From NCBI RefSeq assembly GCF_004745865.1, contig NZ_SRKZ01000005.1:372001-436000 (forward strand): a DNA stretch of 64,000 nt. The letters run 5' to 3'. The DNA is from Hymenobacter wooponensis (GTDB lineage Bacteria; Bacteroidota; Bacteroidia; Cytophagales; Hymenobacteraceae). The notes beneath the pieces were generated by a model that made no database searches, had not been told where the DNA came from, and saw only the letters and a program-made list of their open reading frames with translations. The position numbers were made by a program, and so were the translations under genes. Of this stretch, positions 1 to 7,660 are shown one piece after another; position 1 is the first letter of the stretch; every line of letters starts with the position of its first letter.

Positions 1-338
1 CGCCCTACCCCGAGGCCTACGGCGTGGAGTTCTCGCCCGATGGCAGCAAGCTCTACGGCTCCAGCAACGGCGAAGGTGGCGGCGAAGCCCAGATCTTCCA
101 GTTCGACCTGAAAACCGGCAAAGCCACAGTAGTAGGCAAGTCGGCTAACCGGAAAGTGGGCTCCCTGCAGCGCGCCCCCGATGGCAACATCTACGTGGCC
201 CGCGAAGACAACCTCTTCCTCGGCATCATCCAGAACCCTAACTCTGATAAAGCCACCTACCTCGACAACGGCCTCAAGCTCGGCGGCCGCCGCAGCAAGC
301 TAGGCCTCCCCAACTTCATAACGGAGCCGGGGAAATGA
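1..338 (+). CDS. 3' end of a beta-propeller-like secreted protein (partial)
   Basis: Only the last 112 codons are in the window; the frame is open from base 3 and ends at TGA 336-338. The visible part carries the phrases YGVEFSPDGSKLY, then DLKTGK, then PDGNIYVA and finally GLPNFI. This order is familiar from large secreted Bacteroidota proteins with WD40/PD40-type propeller repeats, which usually continue into PKD and T9SS C-terminal sorting domains. Here the protein stops five residues after GLPNFI, so no sorting domain follows. Either the protein is exported by another signal or it is a shortened family member. Its exact function cannot be told from this fragment. A hairpin terminator follows at 445-476. 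Confidence 0.6.
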   Translation, partial: PYPEAYGVEFSPDGSKLYGSSNGEGGGEAQIFQFDLKTGKATVVGKSANRKVGSLQRAPDGNIYVAREDNLFLGIIQNPNSDKATYLDNGLKLGGRRSKLGLPNFITEPGK

Positions 339-339
339 G

Positions 340-574
340 GTGATTGAGTGAAATAGCGATTGAGTGAAGTGGCCTAAGCCTATCATCATGGTGAGCGGAG
401 CGAAGTAATAATTCGTCAGCCCTCTACAATCTTTGACTTATTTAAAAGCCCTACGTCCACATGGACGTAGGGCTTTGCGATTTAGAAGGCTTGGCGAGGT
501 AGAAGGGAAGGATTGGCGTTCTGCATCCTAATAGGCCTAGATTACTTCACTAACTCGCTCAATCACTAAATCAC
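340..574. repeat. Octamer-armed intergenic palindrome (copy A)
   Basis: The left arm 340-371 is four 8-bp units in exact register: GTGATTGA, GTGAAATA, GCGATTGA, GTGAAGTG. The right arm 543-574 is TACTTCAC, TAACTCGC, TCAATCAC, TAAATCAC, whose reverse complement is GTGATTTA, GTGATTGA, GCGAGTTA, GTGAAGTA. The GCGA variant is the third unit in both arms. The inner edges of both arms carry GGCCTA words (372-376, 534-539), and a terminator hairpin sits in the middle. Confidence 0.7.
445..476. terminator. Bidirectional hairpin between convergent genes
   Basis: A perfect stem AAAGCCCTACGTCC (445-458) pairs with 463-476 across a 4-base loop. It lies between two convergent genes and is flanked by A and T bases on both sides, so it can end transcription from the left-edge gene and from the DUF5723 gene. 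Confidence 0.75.
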
Positions 575-576
575 CA

Positions 577-1977
577 CTATTGCGACTGGCCACCGAACTT
601 GAAGCGGAGGAAGCCCGCGGCTACGGAAACATAGGGGTTTTTAGACGCTACCAGGCCTACCACGTCGCGGGTGCTGATGCCGGCTTCGTAGACGGAGGTA
701 GTGAGCGTGAAGCCTAGTGGCACGCTGAGCCCGTAGCCGGCGCCACCAGTAAGGCCGCTGCTTAGGCGCAGCCAGTGCATGGGCTTGTAGTCGAGGCCGG
801 CGCCCACGAAGGCGGAAGGTAGGTTGCCAGCTACATCGTTCAAGGGCAGGGTCACGTCGAGGCCGGCTTCAAAATACTCGCTGATGCGCAGGCCGGCGCC
901 AGCGCGCAGCTTGGTGGGTAAATCGGCGCGGCGGGTTTGGCTGGCCTGATAGTTAAAGAGGCTATCAGTGCCGGCGGCGAAGATTTGGGTAGCTTCCTTG
1001 ATAAAGTTGTAGGTCCCGACGCCGCTGGAGTTGAGGCGCTTTAAGGGCTGGTCGTTGGCCGTTACCAGGTTGCCTTCCCAGTCCATGTGCCCAATGTCGG
1101 TAATGGCCACACCCAGCCGGAGAGCTTTGCCCGCTTCGGCAGCTAAGCCCAGGTCGAAGCCGTGGCCGGTACCCACGGGCTTAAGGCCACTGCCGTTCCG
1201 GATGTTGAAGCTAGGGTTAGTAGCCAAGGAGCCGTAGTTGATATCAAACAGCGGCGACATGGAGCTGTAGGCCTGCAGGTTGCCCGGTTCCACCCGAATG
1301 TCTACAATGCCAAGCCCTTGAATGTAGCGGTACCCTGCCCCGGCCGAGAGCTGGAACATGGGCTGATCAATCAGCCGGGTGCCCCAAGCCAGGTTGAACT
1401 CGTTGAGCAGGGAAAACTGCAGATCGGTGCCTGCCAACGCCTCCGATACCAGCGGAACGTTGCCTCCTGCGCCCAGGGAGGTGTACACCGGCGCATCACG
1501 GCCCAGAAACAGCAGCTCAGCCGCGTTCTTGTTCAGGGCCACGTGTCCCGCCGTCCGGATGCGGTTGCTGATAGCAATACCCCCGATTACGGGCAGCTGC
1601 ACCGATAGCCCGAGGGTGGTAGCATCGGCGTTTAAGTTCAGGGCATTATCGGAAGTAAATGCCCGCGCCAGCTCCAACCGATCGGTCTGCGGCAGCTGGT
1701 CTTTGGTGTTGTAGATGAACTTGCGCAGCTGCTGGCGCGTGAGGGAGCGGGAGCCCACGCCAGCCCCCAGCTCACCCAGCGTAAAGGAGAAAGTAGCCCC
1801 ACCCACCCGGCCCAGGTTGGCGGGGTTGATACCGATGGCCTGATAGTCGGTGGCGAAGGTGGTGGCCACGCCGCCCCGGCCGGTAGCCGTGAAGTTGCTC
1901 AGCTCGTTTTGGGCACGCAGAACGGTGGGCACGGTAAGGGCCAGCCCCAGCAACAGGGAAAGACGAGTGCGTTTCAT
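577..1977 (-). CDS. DUF5723 family outer-membrane beta-barrel protein
   Basis: A 466-residue protein that begins at ATG 1977 with a clear signal peptide (MKRTRLSLLLGLALTVPTVLRAQ). An in-frame start further upstream would put 24 non-signal residues ahead of it and is unlikely. The body is rich in Gly, Asn and alternating hydrophobic residues, as in barrels of the OmpA/PorV-like superfamily, and the phrase YQAIGINPANLGR near residue 45 is typical of DUF5723 proteins. It ends in KFGGQSQ, consistent with a terminal barrel strand. It is probably an outer-membrane protein of unknown cargo. The gene is divergent from meaB, and a 17-bp perfect inverted repeat lies in the shared upstream region. Confidence 0.75.
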   Translation of the reverse strand: MKRTRLSLLLGLALTVPTVLRAQNELSNFTATGRGGVATTFATDYQAIGINPANLGRVGGATFSFTLGELGAGVGSRSLTRQQLRKFIYNTKDQLPQTDRLELARAFTSDNALNLNADATTLGLSVQLPVIGGIAISNRIRTAGHVALNKNAAELLFLGRDAPVYTSLGAGGNVPLVSEALAGTDLQFSLLNEFNLAWGTRLIDQPMFQLSAGAGYRYIQGLGIVDIRVEPGNLQAYSSMSPLFDINYGSLATNPSFNIRNGSGLKPVGTGHGFDLGLAAEAGKALRLGVAITDIGHMDWEGNLVTANDQPLKRLNSSGVGTYNFIKEATQIFAAGTDSLFNYQASQTRRADLPTKLRAGAGLRISEYFEAGLDVTLPLNDVAGNLPSAFVGAGLDYKPMHWLRLSSGLTGGAGYGLSVPLGFTLTTSVYEAGISTRDVVGLVASKNPYVSVAAGFLRFKFGGQSQ

Positions 1978-1994
1978 AAGACGGAATTGTGGCC

Positions 1995-2098
1995 GAAGCT
2001 TCGTTAGTTTGGGGCCGATACCTTGGGCTAGGCCTGTAGGCCACCACACGCCTACTTTACGTAGGCACCTGGTAACGGCTTCAAACTAACGAAGCTTC
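1995..2098. repeat. 17-bp perfect inverted repeat in a divergent promoter region
   Basis: GAAGCTTCGTTAGTTTG at 1995-2011 recurs as its exact reverse complement at 2082-2098. The two copies sit almost symmetrically between the DUF5723 gene (start 1977) and meaB (start 2119). A shorter relative, TTCGTTAGTTGGGG, lies between the divergent amidase and LptD genes at 32577-32590. It could be an operator or part of two promoters. Confidence 0.55.
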
Positions 2099-2118
2099 CC
2101 GCACATTTCTTTCCCGCT

Positions 2119-3096
2119 TTGGCAAAACGCTTCTCCGTTTCTGAGTACACCGATGGCATTCTGGCCGGCAACCGCGTGCTGCTGAGCCGGGCCATTACGC
2201 TAGTGGAAAGCACCCTGCCCTCCGACCAGGCCCTGGCCCAGCAGGTGCTCGATGCGGTGCTGCCCTACGCGGGCCGCTCGGTGCGGGTGGGCATTACGGG
2301 CGTGCCGGGCGTGGGCAAAAGCACGTTTATTGAGGCACTAGGCCTGCATTTGGTGCGCGAGCTAGGCCACCGTCTGGCCGTGCTGGCCGTTGACCCCACC
2401 TCTCAGCGCAGCGGCGGCAGCATCCTCGGCGACAAAACCCGCATGAACCAACTGGCTGCGCACCAGCAGGCCTACATCCGGCCCTCTCCCGCCGGCCGCA
2501 GCCTTGGGGGCGTCACGCGCAGCACCCGCGAGGCCCTGGTGCTCTGCGAAGCTGCCGGCCACGACGTGATATTCGTGGAAACCGTGGGCGTAGGCCAAAG
2601 CGAAACCGCTGTACACGGCATGGTCGACTTCTTCCTGCTGCTGATGCTGGCCGGCGCCGGCGATGAACTGCAGGGCATCAAGAAGGGCATCATGGAAATG
2701 GCCGACGCCGTAACCATCACCAAGGCCGACGGCGGCAACGAGCAAGCCGCCCGCCGGGCCCGCGTGGAGTATCAAAATGCCCTGCACCTGTTTCCGTTGG
2801 CCCCTTCGCAGTGGAACCCCGTCGTTACGGTTTCTTCGGCCGTTACGGGGGCGGGCGTGCCGGCCGTGTGGCAGCTGGTAGAGCAGTACGTGCAGCAAAC
2901 CCAGGAAAGCGGTTACTTCCAGCGCCGCCGCCAAGAGCAGAACCTGCACTGGCTACACGAAACCATCCGCGAAACCCTGGAAACCCGCTTCTACGCCCGC
3001 CCCGACATTGCCGCCCGCCTTCCCGAAATCAGGGAGCAGGTCATGAACGGCCGCAAATCAGCCTTCGGCGCCGCCGAGGAGCTGCTAGGCCAGTAG
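2119..3096 (+). CDS. meaB: Methylmalonyl-CoA mutase-associated GTPase MeaB (ArgK family)
   Basis: A 325-residue G3E-family P-loop GTPase, the usual length for MeaB. MeaB protects and reloads the adenosylcobalamin-dependent methylmalonyl-CoA mutase in the cytoplasm. Visible motifs are the Walker A loop GVPGVGKST (61-69), the switch region VDPTSQRSGGSILGDKTRM (91-109), ETVGVGQSE (154-162) and a TKAD nucleotide-recognition motif near 200. No mutase gene lies in this window. The start used is TTG 2119, which gives the family's normal N-terminus; there is no good ATG nearby. The gene is followed by a convergent esterase gene after 7 bases. Confidence 0.92.
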   Translation: MAKRFSVSEYTDGILAGNRVLLSRAITLVESTLPSDQALAQQVLDAVLPYAGRSVRVGITGVPGVGKSTFIEALGLHLVRELGHRLAVLAVDPTSQRSGGSILGDKTRMNQLAAHQQAYIRPSPAGRSLGGVTRSTREALVLCEAAGHDVIFVETVGVGQSETAVHGMVDFFLLLMLAGAGDELQGIKKGIMEMADAVTITKADGGNEQAARRARVEYQNALHLFPLAPSQWNPVVTVSSAVTGAGVPAVWQLVEQYVQQTQESGYFQRRRQEQNLHWLHETIRETLETRFYARPDIAARLPEIREQVMNGRKSAFGAAEELLGQ

Positions 3097-3103
3097 CCGC
3101 TTA

Positions 3104-4570
3104 TTATATCTTGGCCTCTGGGTGCTGAGCCAACCAGCGCAGGTAGGTTTTACGCAGCCACATAGCTTCCGCCTTTCTGTAGTCTGGCGTCACGACGGAG
3201 AAATGGTCGCCCGGATAGTACGCAAAGGGCATGTCGGCGCCCAGCTTTTTCATTTCCTGGTCCATGAGCTTCACTGGCTCATTCAGGAAGTATGTATCCT
3301 CGTTGCCTACGGCCATGCGGAGTTTACCATCCAGGTCTGGCCTGAGCTGTGCCCAATGTTGCACCACATATTGGGTCAGATCGTAGCGTTTCCAGTGCGC
3401 CAAGACCTTTGGGGCCAGCGCGCCCGTTGCTGAATTAAACAACGGCTGCGGTAAGCCTCGGGGGCCCCGAGGGCCAAACACGGCATCAAACGACACGTCC
3501 TGCTCGCCTCGGTACAGTACATCTTCCAAGTGATGAGCAATGTTGGGGCGGTCGAAGATACTGGCCGTAGGTATTCGTTCACCGTAGGTCAAGGAGTCCA
3601 CCATTTCTACCCGGTTTTGACCCGCGTACAGATTAGTGCGGATAAAGCTGCGGAAATCAACCGGGTCCGGCGAGCTGGCATTTGCCCCGGCAAATAGCTT
3701 GGGGTAATGCGTGATTAGGTGGGCCACCGTGTAGCCGCCGCTGCTATGCCCACGCAGCAAACGCCCACCGTTGGTGCGGTAGGTGCGGTCCAGCAGCGGC
3801 AGAAACTCCGTGGTGAAGGCATCTCCCACTGGCCCGTTGTTGGCGCTGTTGGCGTACACGCTGTGGCCTAGCGAGCAGTCACCATCCAAGTACACCCGTA
3901 TGCAAGTAATGGTATCAATGGGGTTAGCGGGTAGCGTATCGGTACTCACGGAGCGCGAGTAGTGCTGGTAGGTGCTCCCGTAGCCGGCCACAGTAAACAA
4001 AACCGGGTAGCGCCTCTTGGGCCGAGTGTAGTAATCGGCGGGCAATATAACGGCGGCGTTCAGGGAAGTAGGCTTGCGGTGAAAGCGGCTCAGCAGCTTT
4101 GAGGGGGCCTTCAGTTCCCGGCAGAATTTTGTATTCACAAATACTGGCGCCGCCACGGCCCGGTCACACACCAGCGTGAAGGTTTCTGTTTTGCTCAGCA
4201 AAGACACCTTCTGGGCTTGGCTGTAGGGATTGCCTGTGCTCAGGCCGATTACCCGTCCTTCCTGGTTCAGGTCCCATACGGCCTGCACGTAATACTCACC
4301 GCGAGGAATTCGGGAAAGCAACGTGGGAAAGGAAATGGCTTCATCCGAAAATACGATGGCCTCGCCGGGCTTCACATTCCGCACGGCCAGCCGGTAACAG
4401 GGCCAGCCCGCTTGGTTTTTGGGCTCCTCGTTCTTCAAGGACAGATAGAGAATCACGTTGCCCGTGAAGGGGCCAGCGTAGGCCGCGGGCGTGTAGGTAA
4501 CGCTAAACTGCTGGGCCTTTGCAGTAAATAAAGTGAGCACCAGCAGCAATGAAATAGCGGCGTATCGCAT
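3104..4570 (-). CDS. Secreted alpha/beta-hydrolase (esterase D-like)
   Basis: A 488-residue protein starting at ATG 4570 with a signal peptide (MRYAAISLLLVLTLFTAKAQ). The catalytic domain fills the second half: PVLFTVAGYGSTYQHY (189-204) resembles the oxyanion region, and GHSSGG (274-279) is the nucleophile elbow with Ser276. A late GDHFSVV would supply the histidine. The pattern fits the PF00756 esterase/feruloyl-esterase group acting in the periplasm or outside the cell. The N-terminal 150 residues look like a separate beta-rich domain of unknown role. The substrate cannot be told. The frame also opens 19 codons further upstream, but that would bury the signal peptide. Confidence 0.8.
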   Translation of the reverse strand: MRYAAISLLLVLTLFTAKAQQFSVTYTPAAYAGPFTGNVILYLSLKNEEPKNQAGWPCYRLAVRNVKPGEAIVFSDEAISFPTLLSRIPRGEYYVQAVWDLNQEGRVIGLSTGNPYSQAQKVSLLSKTETFTLVCDRAVAAPVFVNTKFCRELKAPSKLLSRFHRKPTSLNAAVILPADYYTRPKRRYPVLFTVAGYGSTYQHYSRSVSTDTLPANPIDTITCIRVYLDGDCSLGHSVYANSANNGPVGDAFTTEFLPLLDRTYRTNGGRLLRGHSSGGYTVAHLITHYPKLFAGANASSPDPVDFRSFIRTNLYAGQNRVEMVDSLTYGERIPTASIFDRPNIAHHLEDVLYRGEQDVSFDAVFGPRGPRGLPQPLFNSATGALAPKVLAHWKRYDLTQYVVQHWAQLRPDLDGKLRMAVGNEDTYFLNEPVKLMDQEMKKLGADMPFAYYPGDHFSVVTPDYRKAEAMWLRKTYLRWLAQHPEAKI

Positions 4571-4700
4571 AGAGAAACAGGCAATAAGGCAGAAGGAATA
4601 AGACAGTACAAGTGATGATTGCACCACGAATACCGCCGTCAGACAGCCGCCGTTACAGCCGCTGTAAAAGAATTTTCTCGGCTCCTGTTTCGCTAAAACA

Positions 4701-4804
4701 GCACGTCATCCTGAGCAGAGCGAAGGATTTTCTCATGTGGAAACAACAGGCCTAGCGCCTCGTGCTCCCATGAGAAGATCCTTCGCAAGCTCAGGATGAC
4801 GTGC
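4701..4804. repeat. REP-like palindrome, copy 1
   Basis: A 104-bp inverted repeat. The left arm (4701-4736) starts GCACGTCATCCTGAGC and continues to CTCATG. The right arm (4769-4804) runs from CATGAGAAGATCC back to GGATGACGTGC. The centre reads ACAGGCCTAG and then GTGCTCC, almost the same as in the copy at 11193. It lies between the esterase and DUF5916 genes and codes for nothing. Confidence 0.85.
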
Positions 4805-4829
4805 TGATGTAATGAGTTCTCCTACTGGC

Positions 4830-7487
4830 CTAGCTGGCCAGCTTCCGCTTCAGCATCAAGTAGTCGAGATAGTATAGGATTTTGATGGAGACGTTGTTGT
4901 TGTGCGGGGTGTTGATGGTGTTGTTCAGGTTATCGAAATAGAGCGGTGTGGCTTCGTTGGCTTCCAGGAAGGAGGAGCTGGCGTTCTTCCACACGATGCT
5001 CACCTGCGAGCCCGGCGCAAACCACCACGAGTACACCGCATCTACGTTGAAGGCGTTGAACGTATTGTCGCGGTTGCGGCGGTAGTCTACCAGGGTCTCC
5101 TGGCCGTTCTTGCCCAGGCGGGCGAAGTCGGCGTAGTTCACGGTGCTGGTGTAGTGCCGCGTGCGGATGGTGAGCGACATGCGGTTGTTGAAGGTATAGG
5201 CTCCCGACAGGGTATTCGTGACCGTGAGCACGCGGCGGCGGCCCAGCAGCACATCGGAGGGGTAGTTTTTCCGGAACTCCGCATCGTCGGGCAGGCTCTC
5301 GTCCAAGTCCCCATTCACGTAGCCCACCTGGTTTTGGCTCAGATTCCAGTCGAGGCTGTAACGGAAGTTCAGCTGGTTGCTGACGCGGTAGCGCGGCGAT
5401 ATGCTCCAGCCGTAGCCCATGCGGCGGGGCCGGGCGCGCTCCAGGCGGTCATCCGTATCGTACCGCCGCACGCCGCCATTAACGTCTAGCGCTAGCTTTT
5501 TGCGATAATCGGAAGAGATATAGCCGCCCACGTTGGCGTTGGCCGGCAGCCGCACAAAGTAGTCGCCCAGCGGGTATTGGCGGGGCTCGTAGTAGTCATG
5601 CGTGACGGGGTTGGCATCGAAGTCAAGGCCCACCGACAGGAAGTTTTTGGTGAACGTAGTATTAAAGCCGGCCGCCACGTTGGCGTTTTGGTAGCGGGTG
5701 GGCTTATAGAGCAGCGAGTGGTTTAGGTTGAAATAGGTATACAGGTTATTGACCTTCCAGAAAGGTTTATACTTGTTGTAGTTCGCGTACACGCCCTGGC
5801 TGATGTTGTTGTTGCCGAACAAGATGCCCAGGTCATTCGGGTTATACTTATCCGACTCAATACCGTGATTTAGGCCCCAGGTGAAATTGCCACTGATCTT
5901 GCTCACGCCCACTTGGTACTTGTAACCGTCCTGGTCGTCGATGGCCTTTTCGGAGCCGAATTTGTTGCCGCGCCGCCGCGAGTACACCACCCGGCCATCC
6001 ACGGCATAGGCGTTCTTTTTGTTGGCGAAGCGGAATAGGCCACCCGTCACGTTGGCGTCGTAGGTGCTGCCAACGCGCGTAACGTTGGTATTGATGAGCG
6101 AAACGTAGGAGTTGTTTTTCAGCGACTGGTCTAGCACCATGATGCTGTAGTTGCTGAACGGCTGGGTAAGCACGTCGCGGCGGCTGCCATCTACGGAGTC
6201 GCGCACGGTGGCATACACATCGTTGCTGAGTGCGTTGAACACCCCCACCCCCAAGCCATTCTTGGTGCGGCCCGATACTTTAGTGGCATTGAGCAGGCGC
6301 GTGACGCCGGGGTTGCTCACCACGGCTTCCCCTGGCCTACGCTCTCCATCGGGGCCCATTTGTCCTTTCCGGAGCTGGCTGCTTACGCTGCTAAACCCAA
6401 TGGGCGTGGCCCCCACCCGGCGCGAGTAAAACAGGTTGCCTTTATTAAACAGCTCAGTACCCTCGGTGAAGAACTGGCGGTTTTCCTGAAACTGCACCTC
6501 AAATGGCGAGAGGTTGAGCACCTGGTTGTCGCTCTGCACCTGTCCAAAGTCAGGTACCAGGGTGGCATCCAGAGTAAAGCTTTCATTGATACCCCACTTC
6601 ACGTCGGCACCGCCATTGAAGCTGGTGCTGGTATTGCGGGTGCCTTGTTCCTGGTATGGGAAATGGTTTACGTAGCTGCTCACGTAAGGCGTAAGTGAGA
6701 GGCGCAAGGGCGGCGTAATATCGCGCAGGCCCCGCAGCTCGCCCCACTGGTTCACAAAGCCATCCACGGCGGGCTTCACCTCATTCCAGAAGAAGGCCTG
6801 GTTGTCGCGCTTACGCTGGCGCATGAAGTTCAGGCCCCACAACTGCTCCGGGGCTTTGCTGAAGCGAATGGCCGAGTACGGAATCCGGATTTCACATAGC
6901 CAGTCGGTGCCGCGCATGGTGGTTCGCGAGTCCCACACGGCGTTCCAGTTGCCGTCTTCGCCCCCGGCTGGGGAGTAGCGCGCATCTACCTGCACGCCAC
7001 CCGTGCTCACAATAAAGCTGTAGCCGTTCAGCTGATCGTGGTAGGTATCCAGGAAAACTCCGAAGAAGTCGGAGTTACCAATGTCGTCGCGGGCGCTCAG
7101 TTCCCGCATAATCGAGTCCTGCGACACATCGTGCATGATAGCGCCCACGTAGAGGTTGGCGTCGTCGTAGAGCACACGCACTTCCGTGGGGTGCTTCTCG
7201 TGCGGGCCGGGGTTGGGGCGCTGCTGAATGAAGTCGGTGGCAATGGGGGCCTGTTGCCAAATGGGCTCGTCGAGCTGGCCATCGAGCTTTATGGCTTCGG
7301 TGATGCGCAAGGCCTGCAGCTGGCGCTTGGGGGCGGGTACGGCGGCTTGGGCAGCCGTTTCAACTGTTTGTGCACTGGTGGGCGCTACCATAGCGAGCCA
7401 GACCAGCATAAACATACAGAAGCATTTCACGGCGTGTGGGCGGGAGGAGAAGTGGGACAAGCGAATGGGTGATGGGCAGTTAAACAC
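4830..7487 (-). CDS. DUF5916 outer-membrane protein with N-terminal CBM9-like domain
   Basis: An 885-residue protein of a common Bacteroidota family. After a hydrophobic leader ending in APTSAQ, residues about 55-230 form a carbohydrate-binding-family-9-like beta-sandwich (IDGQLDEPIW-type phrase KLDGQLDEPIWQQAP, then RVLYDDANLYVGA). The rest, from about 260 on, is a long barrel-like segment (DUF5916) ending in LDYLMLKRKLAS. The family is placed in the outer membrane; its substrate is unknown. The signal peptide may really start at ATG 7415 (MFMLVWLAMVAPTSAQ). The TAG stop lies in an AGCTAGGCC context. Confidence 0.8.
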   Translation of the reverse strand: MFNCPSPIRLSHFSSRPHAVKCFCMFMLVWLAMVAPTSAQTVETAAQAAVPAPKRQLQALRITEAIKLDGQLDEPIWQQAPIATDFIQQRPNPGPHEKHPTEVRVLYDDANLYVGAIMHDVSQDSIMRELSARDDIGNSDFFGVFLDTYHDQLNGYSFIVSTGGVQVDARYSPAGGEDGNWNAVWDSRTTMRGTDWLCEIRIPYSAIRFSKAPEQLWGLNFMRQRKRDNQAFFWNEVKPAVDGFVNQWGELRGLRDITPPLRLSLTPYVSSYVNHFPYQEQGTRNTSTSFNGGADVKWGINESFTLDATLVPDFGQVQSDNQVLNLSPFEVQFQENRQFFTEGTELFNKGNLFYSRRVGATPIGFSSVSSQLRKGQMGPDGERRPGEAVVSNPGVTRLLNATKVSGRTKNGLGVGVFNALSNDVYATVRDSVDGSRRDVLTQPFSNYSIMVLDQSLKNNSYVSLINTNVTRVGSTYDANVTGGLFRFANKKNAYAVDGRVVYSRRRGNKFGSEKAIDDQDGYKYQVGVSKISGNFTWGLNHGIESDKYNPNDLGILFGNNNISQGVYANYNKYKPFWKVNNLYTYFNLNHSLLYKPTRYQNANVAAGFNTTFTKNFLSVGLDFDANPVTHDYYEPRQYPLGDYFVRLPANANVGGYISSDYRKKLALDVNGGVRRYDTDDRLERARPRRMGYGWSISPRYRVSNQLNFRYSLDWNLSQNQVGYVNGDLDESLPDDAEFRKNYPSDVLLGRRRVLTVTNTLSGAYTFNNRMSLTIRTRHYTSTVNYADFARLGKNGQETLVDYRRNRDNTFNAFNVDAVYSWWFAPGSQVSIVWKNASSSFLEANEATPLYFDNLNNTINTPHNNNVSIKILYYLDYLMLKRKLAS

Positions 7488-7609
7488 CTGACGGAGTGGC
7501 CTAGGCCAGGTCAGGACGGGGTAGCAACGCCGATATATAGCTCGGCTAGAATGTGGCTATAGATGCAGACACTGCCCCTATCGTTGCCTCTTCACAGAAA
7601 CTTCACAAT

Positions 7610-7643
7610 AAAAAAAGGCCGCCGTTGCAGCGGCGGCCTTTTT
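7610..7643 (-). terminator. Rho-independent terminator of the blaI-M56 operon
   Basis: The stem AAAAAGGCCGCCG pairs with CGGCGGCCTTTTT across a 6-base loop. Read on the minus strand it follows the stop codon of the M56 gene by about 17 bases and is followed by seven Ts. It separates that operon from the DUF5916 gene. Confidence 0.85.
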
Positions 7644-7660
7644 GAGGAGAGGTCAGGCCT

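Noticed and set aside
1031..1714. Three plus-strand reading frames opposite the DUF5723 gene
   Set aside because: They overlap each other and a gene with a signal peptide and family features; they are products of high GC.
2362..2949. A 195-residue reading frame opposite meaB
   Set aside because: It is the shadow of a clearly conserved GTPase gene in a high-GC region and has no recognisable domain.
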